This document shows positions 1 to 8,208 of a stretch of 64,000 bases of DNA, in pieces. The stretch is from Phycisphaerales bacterium Planc_01. Its GTDB lineage: Bacteria > Planctomycetota > Phycisphaerae > Sedimentisphaerales > Anaerobacaceae. The translations under genes and the position numbers were made by a program. The notes under the pieces were generated by a model. It saw nothing but the letters and a program-made list of their open reading frames with translations, ran no database searches and had not been told where the DNA came from. Numbering within the stretch: the stretch's first letter is position 1; each line of letters begins with the position of its first letter. Location of the stretch: the NCBI GenBank assembly GCA_001603075.1, contig LVBB01000148.1, forward strand, positions 124,001 to 188,000, in the 5' to 3' direction.

Positions 1-293
1 TTCTCGGTGATCCATCGGGCCCAGCCCGGCCAGGTCTCGACCTCGGCCTCCGTCGGGCCGGCGTCGTGGCTGTTGGCGCTGAATGGCTCGACCGTGTCCA
101 CACCGTGGTTGACGAAGTGCCGCCCGCACGCCATCGCCACCCATGTGTCGCCGGCGGCCACCATGTGCGTGCAGGCGTGAAACGCGAAGATCAGCATCGC
201 CAGCCAGCCGACTACCACCGACAAGCGGGAGAGCGTCGAGCGTCCCTGCGTCGTGAGCAATGTGCCTGCCTCGCCGGTCTGGTTTTCCGCCAT
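1..293 (-). CDS. N-terminal part of an integral membrane protein (runs off the window)
   Basis: Only the first 97 codons are present. Reading from ATG at 293, the peptide begins MAENQTGEAGTLL, followed by a hydrophobic segment at about residues 22-38 (VVVGWLAMLIFAFHACTHM), which is a likely first membrane helix. After it comes an extracytoplasmic loop with GDTWVAMACGRHF and a Trp-rich stretch ending in WPGWARWITE. A helix followed by a loop carrying an acidic residue and many aromatic residues resembles the start of GT-C type membrane glycosyltransferases, but that is only a resemblance. The start is supported by GGAAAG 7 nt upstream and by a good promoter at 335-363. The C-terminal part lies outside the window, so the function is left open. 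Confidence 0.6.
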   Translation of the reverse strand, partial: MAENQTGEAGTLLTTQGRSTLSRLSVVVGWLAMLIFAFHACTHMVAAGDTWVAMACGRHFVNHGVDTVEPFSANSHDAGPTEAEVETWPGWARWITE

Positions 294-334
294 TCGCCTA
301 CTTTCCAACAGGTTTCGACTCATAATATCGCAGA

Positions 335-363
335 AGGATACGTTCTTCTGCTTCTATCGTCAA
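335..363 (-). promoter_or_regulatory. sigma-70-like promoter for the membrane protein gene
   Basis: On the minus strand TTGACG (358-363), a 17-nt spacer and TATCCT (335-340). The -10 lies about 40 nt upstream of the ATG at 293. The rest of the 294-502 gap shows nothing else. Confidence 0.45.
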
Positions 364-502
364 GAACGGCCCCCCGGCTGTTGCCCTTTGTCGAAAACTC
401 TGCGTGGACCGCGAATAGGGCCGTGGCGGCGCGTGCGACAGCCTTTGCCAGAGGACGCGATGCTCCAGCCCCCGCCGCTTGCCTATCGATGGGCGTGACG
501 GC

Positions 503-1696
503 TCAGCGAGCCAGCCACTGCTCCAGTCGGTCGAGGCCCTTGGTGATATTCTCCATCGAGCAGGCGAAGCTCAGCCGAACGTTGTCGTCGCAGCCGAATG
601 GCAGGCCGGGAACCAGAGCCACGTTGGCCTGTTCGAGCAGGGCCGTGGCGAATTCCATGCTGCTGGTGATCTTCGCGCCGCCGATGGTCCGTTCGAAGTG
701 GACGCTGACGTCCGGGAAGCAGTAGAACGCCCCGGCCGGCTCGGCACACTGAAGCCCCTCGATGGCGTTGAGCCGCTCGGCCATGTACCTGCCGCGCTTC
801 TCGAACTCGACCCGCATCGCCTCGATCGTCGCATCGGCCTCCGGGCCCATCGCAGCGATCGCCGCGTATTGGGCGAACGTCACCGGGTTGGAGGTCATGT
901 GGTCCTGGAGTCGGGACATCGCCTTGATGATGTCCAGCGGCCCGGCGGTGTAGCCCAAGCGCCAGCCGGTCATCGAAAAGGCCTTGCTCAGGCCGTTGAG
1001 CGTCAGGGTCCGGCCGAACGCGTCGTCACTCAGCGCCGCGAAGCTGATGAACTTCGAGTCGCCGAAGATCAGCTTCTCGTAGATCTCGTCGCTCATCACG
1101 CAGACGTTCGTGCCTTCGAGCACCTTGGCCAGCGCCCGCAGCTCGTCGGGGGTGTACATGAAGCCGCCGGGGTTGCTGGGCGAGTTGATGATGAGCATCG
1201 CCGTCTTGGGCGTGATGGCGGCCTTGAGCTGCTCCGGCGTGATCTTGTAGCTGTTGGCCTTGTCCGTCTCGACGATCTTCGTGACGCCGCCGGCCAGCTT
1301 GATCGCCTCCGGATACGTCACCCAGTACGGCCGCGGCAGCAGCACCTCGTCGCCCGGATCGAGCACCGCCTGCATCGCCTCGTAGACCGAGTGCTTGCCG
1401 CCGATGTTGACGACGACCTGCTCAGGGGCGTATTTCAGCCCGTTCTCGCGTTCGAGCTTCCTGGCGATGGCGGCCCGCAACTCGATGATGCCCGCGGCGG
1501 GCGTGTACTTGGTCTTGCCCTCGTTGAGGGCCTTGATCGCGGCGTCCTTGATGTACTGCGGCGTATCGAAATCGGGCTCGCCCGCCCCGAAACCGACCAC
1601 ATCGATCCCCTGCGCCTTCAGTTCCTTGGCCCGGGCCGTCACCGCGATCGTCGCCGAAGGCGGCACGCTCTTCGCTCGCTGACTGACTTTGATCAT
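503..1696 (-). CDS. Aspartate aminotransferase family, class I PLP-dependent
   Basis: 397 residues, full length for subgroup I-gamma aspartate aminotransferases, which move the amino group of aspartate to 2-oxoglutarate with PLP in the cytoplasm. Visible motifs are GFGAGEPDFDTP near residue 36 (substrate-binding loop), INSPSNPGG near 170 with the PLP-contacting Asn, SDEIYEKL near 203, and NGLSKAFSMTGWRLGY with the Schiff-base lysine at K238. The C-terminus carries the substrate-carboxylate Arg in NVRLSFACS. ATG at 1696 has a GAAAGG-type site upstream, and a promoter lies at 1742-1770. The gene is apparently monocistronic. A related aminotransferase with another amino-acid preference (for example glutamate-prephenate) cannot be excluded from sequence alone. 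Confidence 0.9.
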   Translation of the reverse strand: MIKVSQRAKSVPPSATIAVTARAKELKAQGIDVVGFGAGEPDFDTPQYIKDAAIKALNEGKTKYTPAAGIIELRAAIARKLERENGLKYAPEQVVVNIGGKHSVYEAMQAVLDPGDEVLLPRPYWVTYPEAIKLAGGVTKIVETDKANSYKITPEQLKAAITPKTAMLIINSPSNPGGFMYTPDELRALAKVLEGTNVCVMSDEIYEKLIFGDSKFISFAALSDDAFGRTLTLNGLSKAFSMTGWRLGYTAGPLDIIKAMSRLQDHMTSNPVTFAQYAAIAAMGPEADATIEAMRVEFEKRGRYMAERLNAIEGLQCAEPAGAFYCFPDVSVHFERTIGGAKITSSMEFATALLEQANVALVPGLPFGCDDNVRLSFACSMENITKGLDRLEQWLAR

Positions 1697-1741
1697 CCAA
1701 ACACCTTTCTCACAGGGTTCTCATTCCAACAACAGCCGCGT

Positions 1742-1770
1742 CATTAAACCCAAATCCGCCCCCCCGTCAA
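1742..1770 (-). promoter_or_regulatory. sigma-70-like promoter for the aminotransferase gene
   Basis: Minus strand TTGACG (1765-1770), 17-nt spacer, TTAATG (1742-1747), about 46 nt upstream of the start at 1696. It is back to back with the promoter at 1796-1823. Confidence 0.4.
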
Positions 1771-1795
1771 GCGAATTCGCCCGGGGGGACGACCC

Positions 1796-1823
1796 TTGAC
1801 GGGGCGAAGGATAGCGGTAGGAT
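1796..1823 (+). promoter_or_regulatory. sigma-70-like promoter for the kinase-potassium operon
   Basis: TTGACG (1796-1801), 16-nt spacer, TAGGAT (1818-1823), about 83 nt upstream of the kinase ATG at 1907. It is the only plausible promoter ahead of the five-gene operon. Confidence 0.4.
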
Positions 1824-1906
1824 GGGCCGCGGATGAACGATTTCACTGCTGATAGCCGATCTCCACATGCCCCCCGGGAAGCCGGTGGCAGCGAGAGGCA
1901 CCGTCA

Positions 1907-3775
1907 ATGAAATGGACATTACGCACGAAGATACTCTTGGGCTATGGTATCGCCCTTGCCCTGATGGTGGTCATTCTTGCGTGGTCCTACGCCAATCTGC
2001 GAGGACTGGGCAGAGCCAGCAATGCCATTCTTACGGAGAACTACAACAGCATTCTGGCCGCTGAGAACATGATCAACGCCATCGAACGGCAGGACAGCGC
2101 CATCCTCCTGCTGATCCTGCGCTATCAGGATGAGGGGCTTCGACAGTTCGCAGAGAACGAAAGTCAATTCCTGCAGTGGCTGGCCCGTGCGAAGGACAAC
2201 ATCACCATCGAGGGCGAAGCCGAGATCGTGGCCGCGATCGATTCGGGGTACGGGGCATATCTGGGCCGCTTCTCCCGGTTAAGCCTTTCGCTACGAACGG
2301 AACCAGCCGACGTGAATACGCTCTACCACGAGACGGTGTTGCCTTCGTTCAAATCGGTTCGTGATGCGTGCATTCACCTGCGCGAGATCAACCAGAAAAC
2401 GATGTTCGAGGCCAGCGAGCACGCTCGATATGTGGCCACGCGCGCGATCGTGTCGATGCTGACCCTCGGCATGGTGGCGATTGGAGTCGGACTGGCGTTC
2501 AGCCTCCTGCTTTCAGCCCTGTTGACCAAACCTCTGTCGCGGATCATCGCAGCCACGCACAAGATCGCCGAGGGCGATTACGATGTCGAAGTCGGGCGCG
2601 CCTCGTCGGATGAGTTGGGGCGACTCGCGACCGACTTCAACCTCATGACCAGGAAGCTGCGCGCGTACAGGGACTTGAACGTCCAGGAAATCGTCTCTGA
2701 GAAACAAAAGAGCGAGGCAATCATTCGCAGTGTCGATGACGGTCTCGTGGTGGTCGACACAGACTTCAAGGTGGCCGATATCAACCCGGCCGCGACGGCG
2801 ATCTTCGAAAGACGCCGACTCGACGTCGTCGGAAAGCACTTTCTCGAGCTCGTCAGCAACGAAGAACTACTCGGCGACATGCGGCAAGTTTGTGAATCGG
2901 GGCGGACACCGTCGGTCCCGGAAGCGGGCGAGAACCTCCTGAGCATTGAACGCGGCAGCCAGCAGCGGCACTATCAGTTTTCCATCACGCCCGTGAAGTC
3001 GGCGGACGCGGGGGTCATCGGCGTCGTACTCGTGCTCCGGGACGTCACGCGGCTCAAGGAGCTGGATCGGCTCAAGAGTGAATTTGTAATGGCCGCCTCG
3101 CACGAACTGCGGACTCCGCTGACGAGCATGAGCATGAGCGTAGAGCTTCTGCGGGAAAACGCGGCCGGCAAATTGAACGACAACGAACGTCAATTGCTCG
3201 AAGCCGCCCATGAGGAGATGCAGCGGCTCAGAGCTCTGGTCAACGACTTGCTCGACATCTCGAAGATCGAAGCCGGCAAGATGGACATGGCATTCGATCG
3301 GACGCCCGTCGCCATGCTGCTCGAAAAGGCGGTCGCCATGCTCAAGAACCAGGCGGACGAGAAATCCATCGAGTTGTCGTTCAAGATCGCCGAAGACCTG
3401 CCCGATGTCAAGGTCGATGCAAACAAGATCGCATGGGTGCTGACCAACCTGATCTCCAACGCGATGCGCTACACCGACACGGGAGGGTCCATCCGGCTCA
3501 GCGCCGAGGCGATCGGTCCGCAGATTCAGGTTTCCGTCACCGACAGCGGCGCCGGTATTCCCTACGAGTACCAGTCGCGTATCTTTGACAAGTTCGTGCA
3601 GGTCAAGACCGACAAATCGGTGGGGGGGACCGGCCTGGGGTTGGCCATCTGCAAGGAAATCGTGCGAGCGCACGGCGGTACGATCTGGGTCGATTCGGTC
3701 CCCGGCCAAGGCAGCACTTTCACGTTTACGATCCCGGTGGTAGAATGGGCGGGAAATGAAAGGACCAGAAGATGA
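1907..3775 (+). CDS. Membrane sensor histidine kinase (HAMP-PAS-HisKA-HATPase)
   Basis: 622 residues. An N-terminal membrane helix (about 8-27) is followed by an extracytoplasmic, mostly helical sensor region (about 30-175), then a second helix (about 183-207) and a HAMP linker (TKPLSRIIAATHKIAEGDYD). A PAS domain at about 265-370 ends in VVLVLRDVTRLKELD. The phosphoacceptor is H399 in FVMAASHELRTPL. The ATPase domain has the N box (LTNLISNAMRY), DSGAGIP and GGTGLGLAICKEIV. The layout resembles KinB/NtrY-type kinases. It overlaps the next gene by 4 nt (ATGA), so the response regulator is its likely partner. Three ion-transport genes follow, so the signal may concern potassium or osmotic state; that is inference. 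Confidence 0.9.
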   Translation: MKWTLRTKILLGYGIALALMVVILAWSYANLRGLGRASNAILTENYNSILAAENMINAIERQDSAILLLILRYQDEGLRQFAENESQFLQWLARAKDNITIEGEAEIVAAIDSGYGAYLGRFSRLSLSLRTEPADVNTLYHETVLPSFKSVRDACIHLREINQKTMFEASEHARYVATRAIVSMLTLGMVAIGVGLAFSLLLSALLTKPLSRIIAATHKIAEGDYDVEVGRASSDELGRLATDFNLMTRKLRAYRDLNVQEIVSEKQKSEAIIRSVDDGLVVVDTDFKVADINPAATAIFERRRLDVVGKHFLELVSNEELLGDMRQVCESGRTPSVPEAGENLLSIERGSQQRHYQFSITPVKSADAGVIGVVLVLRDVTRLKELDRLKSEFVMAASHELRTPLTSMSMSVELLRENAAGKLNDNERQLLEAAHEEMQRLRALVNDLLDISKIEAGKMDMAFDRTPVAMLLEKAVAMLKNQADEKSIELSFKIAEDLPDVKVDANKIAWVLTNLISNAMRYTDTGGSIRLSAEAIGPQIQVSVTDSGAGIPYEYQSRIFDKFVQVKTDKSVGGTGLGLAICKEIVRAHGGTIWVDSVPGQGSTFTFTIPVVEWAGNERTRR

Positions 3776-4467
3776 AGACCCGATCGGTTCTGATCGTCGA
3801 TGATGAGAAGAACATTCGCTTGACCTTGGCGCAGTCACTCGAAGCCCTGGAACTGGAGATCGACACGGCCGTCAACGGCGAAGAGGCCCTTGCGAGGATG
3901 AAGGACAAGAGCTTCTGTCTGATGCTCCTGGACCTCAAGATGCCCGGGATGGACGGCCTGGAGGTACTGCGATGGGTCAGCGAGAATCGGCCCGACGTGC
4001 GCGTGATCGTCATCACGGCGCATGGGAGCATCGACTCGGCCGTCGATGCCATGAAGTACGGCGCCGTGGACTTCATTCAGAAGCCCTTTTCTCCTAAAGA
4101 AATCCGCGATCTGGTGTCGAAGGTCCTCGACAGAAGCACGCTCACCGAGCCGAAAGCCCATGATTACGACGCCCGGATCGAAATGGCCAAGAAGTGTGTG
4201 GGCGAAAGACAGTTCGAGGCGGCCGCCGAGCACGCGCGCAGCGCCATCGCCATCGACGCCTCCCGTCCGGAAGCATTTAACTTTCTGGGCGCCCTCCACG
4301 ACGTTCGAGGCAGCCGCCTGGAGGCCCAGAAGAACTATCGCGCCGCTCTTTCCATCGACCCGACGTATGAACCGGCCCGCGTCAATCTTTACCGCTCGAC
4401 AAACGCCAAGCCCGGCGGCAGCGTGGCATTCGTCCGGGAAGAGGCGGGACCGGAGAAGGAAGGCTAA
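3772..4467 (+). CDS. Response regulator with C-terminal TPR region, no DNA-binding domain
   Basis: 231 residues. The receiver domain (about 5-120) has the acidic pair D10/D11, the phosphoacceptor D54 in LLDLKMPGMDG, T82 and K104 in DFIQKPF. This is followed not by a DNA-binding or sigma-54 domain but by a helical region (about 140-215) that reads as two tetratricopeptide repeats (CVGERQFEAAAEHARSAIAI and GSRLEAQKNYRAALSI). The output is therefore probably a protein-protein contact. Its start overlaps the kinase stop, and its TAA directly abuts the ATG of the first TrkA gene, so translation is probably coupled. The natural reading is a regulator that acts on a protein target, possibly within the same operon. 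Confidence 0.85.
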   Translation: MKTRSVLIVDDEKNIRLTLAQSLEALELEIDTAVNGEEALARMKDKSFCLMLLDLKMPGMDGLEVLRWVSENRPDVRVIVITAHGSIDSAVDAMKYGAVDFIQKPFSPKEIRDLVSKVLDRSTLTEPKAHDYDARIEMAKKCVGERQFEAAAEHARSAIAIDASRPEAFNFLGALHDVRGSRLEAQKNYRAALSIDPTYEPARVNLYRSTNAKPGGSVAFVREEAGPEKEG

Positions 4468-4926
4468 ATGCCGGCGGACAGAAGCCTTTTCATCATTGTC
4501 GTGGGTTGCGGACGGCTCGGCACCTATCTGGCCGACCATTTGAGCCATGAAGGTCACAGTGTGGTCGTGATCGACACGAACTGCGCGGCGTTCGCCTACC
4601 TTTCGGCCGAGTACAGCGGCTTCAAGGTCGAAGGAGACGCCACGGAATTGGCCGTGCTCAAGCAAGCCAAGATCAACGAAGCGGACATCGTCGTCGGTGC
4701 CACCCACAATGACAACGTCAATCTCATGATCGCCCAGATCGCCCAGAAGGTCTTCAACGTGCCCAAGGTCATGGCAAGGATTCTCGAACCCCAGCGCGAG
4801 AAGCTCTGCCACACGCTGGGCATCGTGACAATCTGTCCAACCACCCTGGCGGGCGACGGAATCCTCGCATCGATACGAGGGTTCTCGATCCCGGCGCAGG
4901 AGGGAGCTGACCCATGCACACCGTGA
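4468..4926 (+). CDS. TrkA-N type NAD-binding potassium channel regulator (short)
   Basis: 152 residues forming one RCK/TrkA-N Rossmann domain: VVGCGRLGTYLADHL is the dinucleotide-binding glycine motif, VVVIDTN carries the acidic residue at the end of strand 2, and VEGDATE follows. No TrkA-C domain is present; the protein ends soon after the Rossmann fold. Proteins of this type bind the cytoplasmic side of Trk/Ktr potassium transporters and gate them in response to NAD(H), ATP or c-di-AMP. The gene starts immediately after the preceding stop and overlaps the next gene by 13 nt. It may work as a heteromeric partner of the longer TrkA-like protein encoded next. Confidence 0.85.
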   Translation: MPADRSLFIIVVGCGRLGTYLADHLSHEGHSVVVIDTNCAAFAYLSAEYSGFKVEGDATELAVLKQAKINEADIVVGATHNDNVNLMIAQIAQKVFNVPKVMARILEPQREKLCHTLGIVTICPTTLAGDGILASIRGFSIPAQEGADPCTP

Positions 4927-5579
4927 TCGTCGGCGGCGGAAAGCTCGTCTACTTCCTGTGCCGTTCCTTCCTGGCCAAGGGCTACCAGGTTACGATCGTC
5001 AACCGCAGCGCAGCCGAGTGCACGTGGCTGGCGCGACAGTCGAAGGCCACCATTGTGCTCGGCGACGGGAGCGACCCACGGATATTGCAGGAAGCGGGCG
5101 CCACGACGGCCGACGCCGTCCTGGCGGCAACACCGAACGACGAGGACAACCTGGTGATCTGCCAGTTGGCTTCCCTCCGTTTTGGCGCGCCCCGAACGCT
5201 CGCCCTGGTCAACGATCCCGATAATGAGGCTACGTTTCAGAAGCTCGGCGTCACCTCGGCGTTTTCGACAACCCACCTGGTCTCCAGCCTGATCGAACAG
5301 CGTGCGGGTTTCGAGGAAATCACGGCGATGACTTCCGTGGCCGAGGGAAAGGTCAACGTGACCGAAGTCCTCGTCAAACCCACGTCGCCCGTCGTCGGTC
5401 GAGCGCTGGCCGAGATTCAATTGCCGGACAATTCGCTCATTGGGTGCGTCCTGCGCGACAGCGAAGCTATCGTGCCTCGCGGCTCGACGACACTGAAGCC
5501 CTTGGATCGCCTTGTCGTGATCACGCTTCCGGAGAACCATGGGCAGGTGCTCAGAGCGCTCACCGGCGACGATACGTAA
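4914..5579 (+). CDS. trkA: TrkA family potassium uptake protein (TrkA-N plus TrkA-C)
   Basis: 221 residues. The TrkA-N Rossmann domain occupies about 1-130 (MHTVIVGGGKLVYFLCRSFL, then ATIVLGDGSDP) and a TrkA-C domain about 140-215 (VLVKPTSPVVGRALAEIQLP, then LIGCVLRDSEAIVPRG). It is the usual peripheral regulatory subunit for the TrkH channel encoded 15 nt downstream. GGAG sits 7 nt before the ATG. The glycine motif GGGKLV departs from the canonical GxGxxG at its last position, so nucleotide binding may differ from that of the upstream paralogue. Confidence 0.88.
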   Translation: MHTVIVGGGKLVYFLCRSFLAKGYQVTIVNRSAAECTWLARQSKATIVLGDGSDPRILQEAGATTADAVLAATPNDEDNLVICQLASLRFGAPRTLALVNDPDNEATFQKLGVTSAFSTTHLVSSLIEQRAGFEEITAMTSVAEGKVNVTEVLVKPTSPVVGRALAEIQLPDNSLIGCVLRDSEAIVPRGSTTLKPLDRLVVITLPENHGQVLRALTGDDT

Positions 5580-5594
5580 GACCAAGGAGCGACT

Positions 5595-7094
5595 GTGCGA
5601 CTCAGGACCAATTTGGCGCAGCAATACGCAGGCGTTCTTCACTACACCGGGCTGATCCTCGTTCTGGGCGGTTTGCTGATGTTGTGTCCGCTTGCGGTGT
5701 TGGTTGCGTGGCCGCAGGAGAGCCGTCACGCCGCTGCCTTCCTCATCCCGGCGGCGGTGCTTTGTGTCGTGGGCGCCGTCCTGTGGCGCGCCTTTCGCGC
5801 CGCCGGCACCAGGGGCCTCTCCGCTCAATACGCCGGTGTCGTCGTTCTGCTGAGTTGGCTTACCATCTGCCTGTTCAGCGCCTGGCCGTTGGCGGCCGCA
5901 CTGAAGATGAGTTTCACTCATGCCTTCTTCGAGTCCGTCAGCGGATGGACGACGACCGGCCTGTCCGTCGTGGACGTCACGCAGACCCCGCACCTGATCC
6001 TGCTCTGGCGCAGCATCATGCAACTGGCCGGAGGGGCCGGATTCGCCATCATCATGCTGGCGGCCCTCCTGGGGCCCGTCGGGCCGGCGCTGACTCTGGC
6101 GGAAGGACGGACCGACCAGTTGGTCCCTCACGTTCGCCAGTCCGCCAAGCTGGTCCTGTTGCTGTACGCCGGTTATGCTGCAGCAGGTGTGACGGCCTAT
6201 GCCCTATCGGGCATGAGCGTCTTCGATGCGATCAACCATGCGTTTGCAGCCATCTCAACCGGCGGGTTCTCCACGCGGTCTGAGAGCATCGGTCATTGGG
6301 ATTCGCCGCTGGTGGAGGCTGTCAGTATCCCCCTGATGGTGCTGGGCAATATGAACTTTCTGACCGCTTATCTGCTCTTTCGCGGAAGGTTCAGGGCGGT
6401 CTCGCGCAGCGGCGAATTGCGTCTGATGGCGGTCCTGCTGCCGGTCTGCATGCTCTGTCTGCTGTTCTCGGTCTGCCTGCCGCTGTACGCGACATTGGGA
6501 AAGAGCGTTCGTGTGGCGGTGTTCGAAACCTTCACCGCCTTGACCACCACGGGGTTCTCCACCGTCAGTTACGACCGATGGGGTTCGGAGAGCATATTCA
6601 TACTGATCGTTCTGATGCTGGTCGGTGGCGGCGCCTGTTCGACGGCCGGCGGCATCAAGCAATACCGCGTCTACGTTCTGTTCAAGACAGTCACGTGGGA
6701 CATTCGCCGGGCACTGTTGCCCAGGACCGCCGTGGTAGAAAATCACATCTGGCAAGGCGAAAGCAAAGACTTCATCAGCGAGGACCGCCTCCGCCGAGTG
6801 GGCACGTTCGTGTTTCTCTACCTGGCCACCTACTTCCTCGGCGTCGCCATTGTCGCGGCCCACGGCTACGGCGTCAAAGAGTCACTTTTTGAGTTCGCCT
6901 CCGCCCTGGGGACGGTGGGCTTGTCCGTTGGCGTAACCAGTTCGCAGGCGCCTCGCCTCGTGCTCTGGACCCAGATCGCCGGCATGTTCCTCGGCCGTCT
7001 CGAGTTCTTCGTCGTGATCGTAAGCCTCGTCAAGATAGCCGAGGACGCGCTGTCCATGCTCTCTCTCGGGCGAGCGAGAGAAGGAAGGAATTGA
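5595..7094 (+). CDS. trkH: TrkH family potassium uptake transmembrane protein
   Basis: 499 residues with about ten membrane helices and the four pore-loop repeats of the Trk/Ktr/HKT superfamily. Pore-like sequences include VSGWTTTGLSVVD, FAAISTGGFSTR, FTALTTTGFSTVSYD and ASALGTVGLSVGVT, each with the selectivity-filter glycine. The hydrophilic stretch GGGACSTAGGIKQYRVYVLF is also typical of TrkH. The start is GTG at 5595 with AAGGAG 5 nt upstream. It is the last gene of the operon, and with the two TrkA-type proteins it forms a cation (K+) uptake system in the inner membrane. The next gene is convergent and only 26 nt away. Confidence 0.93.
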   Translation: MRLRTNLAQQYAGVLHYTGLILVLGGLLMLCPLAVLVAWPQESRHAAAFLIPAAVLCVVGAVLWRAFRAAGTRGLSAQYAGVVVLLSWLTICLFSAWPLAAALKMSFTHAFFESVSGWTTTGLSVVDVTQTPHLILLWRSIMQLAGGAGFAIIMLAALLGPVGPALTLAEGRTDQLVPHVRQSAKLVLLLYAGYAAAGVTAYALSGMSVFDAINHAFAAISTGGFSTRSESIGHWDSPLVEAVSIPLMVLGNMNFLTAYLLFRGRFRAVSRSGELRLMAVLLPVCMLCLLFSVCLPLYATLGKSVRVAVFETFTALTTTGFSTVSYDRWGSESIFILIVLMLVGGGACSTAGGIKQYRVYVLFKTVTWDIRRALLPRTAVVENHIWQGESKDFISEDRLRRVGTFVFLYLATYFLGVAIVAAHGYGVKESLFEFASALGTVGLSVGVTSSQAPRLVLWTQIAGMFLGRLEFFVVIVSLVKIAEDALSMLSLGRAREGRN

Positions 7095-7120
7095 CGATCT
7101 GGCCGTCTGAACGGTCGCCG

Positions 7121-8074
7121 TCAGGCGGCGCCGATGCCGGCGAAGAGGCGGCGGGTGGCTTGGGTGCTTTCCTTGAACGCCTCCAGCGGGGTCATCGCGT
7201 TGGGCGAGCCGGTCTCGATGGCCTGCTCGAGGACGACGTGCGGGCGGACGGACGCCTGGCGCAGCATCTCGGCCAGGGCACGATAGTCGATGTCGCCGGG
7301 GCCGAACGCCTCGGTCCAGACGCCGCCCTGCGACTGGCGCAGGTGCAGCTCGCTGATGCGCTTGCCGTAGAGCTTGACGACGTCGAACAGCGCGACCTGC
7401 GAGTTGCCGGCGCCGCGATAGACCCAGTGGGCGTCGAGGCAGAGCGTCACGTTCGCCGGGTCGGTGCCGAGCATCATGTGGTGGAACTCGCGTGCGGCCT
7501 GCCGCAGCTCCATGTCGTGGTTGTGGTAGGCCAACGTGAGCCCCAGCTTCTTCAACTCGGCTCCAAGCCGGTTCAGTGCCGCGGCCTGCACCTTGAGTTG
7601 TTCGTCGTTCTTGTCCTGCGCGCCGCCCCACGCAAGCGGGTTGGGATTGGTCACGACGATCCGGGCCCCGGCCTCTTTGGCCCTGGGGGCGACGGTGAGG
7701 ATCTGCCGGATGCTCTCGTCGGCCCGGTCGGCCTCGTGCAGCAGGCTGTTGACATAGAACGACCGCATCTCCAACCCGTGCTTCTTCAGCAGCGGCGCCA
7801 AACGCTCGACCTGCGCGACGTCGGCAAACGAGGGCTCGAACCCGTTGAGCCCGCTGGCGGCCACCTCGGCCAGACCCTCATCGAGCGACTGGTCGAAGTT
7901 GCGGCCCTGCCGCTGGTAGAACACCGACCAGGAGTAGGCGTTGCAGGCCACGTGCAACGTCGCGTTCTGCGCAGCCGTTGCCGACCGGGCCAGGACCGGT
8001 GACAGCACCGCCGCCCCTGTCGCCCCAATCACATCGCCCAGGAACATCCGCCGCGTCATCCTTCGCTCTGCCAC
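7121..8074 (-). CDS. Tat-exported sugar phosphate isomerase/epimerase-like TIM barrel
   Basis: 317 residues from a GTG start at 8074, chosen because AAGGAGG lies 8 nt upstream; ATG at 8059 is the alternative. The N-terminus is a twin-arginine signal (MTRRMFLGDVIGATGAAVLS) followed by an AP-endonuclease-2/xylose-isomerase type TIM barrel. Seen in it are GLNGFEPSFADVAQVERL, YHNHDMELRQ (metal-binding His region), VTLCLDAHWVYRGAG and HLRQSQGGVWTEAFGPGDIDY with the usual late acidic and His ligands. Such exported barrels are common beside Gfo/Idh and DUF1080 genes in planctomycetes. The substrate is unknown. The gene has its own promoter at 8129-8157. Confidence 0.8.
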   Translation of the reverse strand: MAERRMTRRMFLGDVIGATGAAVLSPVLARSATAAQNATLHVACNAYSWSVFYQRQGRNFDQSLDEGLAEVAASGLNGFEPSFADVAQVERLAPLLKKHGLEMRSFYVNSLLHEADRADESIRQILTVAPRAKEAGARIVVTNPNPLAWGGAQDKNDEQLKVQAAALNRLGAELKKLGLTLAYHNHDMELRQAAREFHHMMLGTDPANVTLCLDAHWVYRGAGNSQVALFDVVKLYGKRISELHLRQSQGGVWTEAFGPGDIDYRALAEMLRQASVRPHVVLEQAIETGSPNAMTPLEAFKESTQATRRLFAGIGAA

Positions 8075-8128
8075 GATGCCAACCTCCTTCTTCCAACCCT
8101 GCGAGTGTCGACTATGGTACGGACACCA

Positions 8129-8157
8129 AATATGGGGCCTTCTCACGACAAATGCAA
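8129..8157 (-). promoter_or_regulatory. sigma-70-like promoter for the isomerase-like gene
   Basis: Minus strand TTGCAT (8152-8157), 17-nt spacer, CATATT (8129-8134), about 55 nt upstream of the GTG at 8074. Confidence 0.4.
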
Positions 8158-8208
8158 GATGATAGGCTTGTCTTTCGTGAATGACACCACTCCGAAGGAG
8201 AACGGCAG

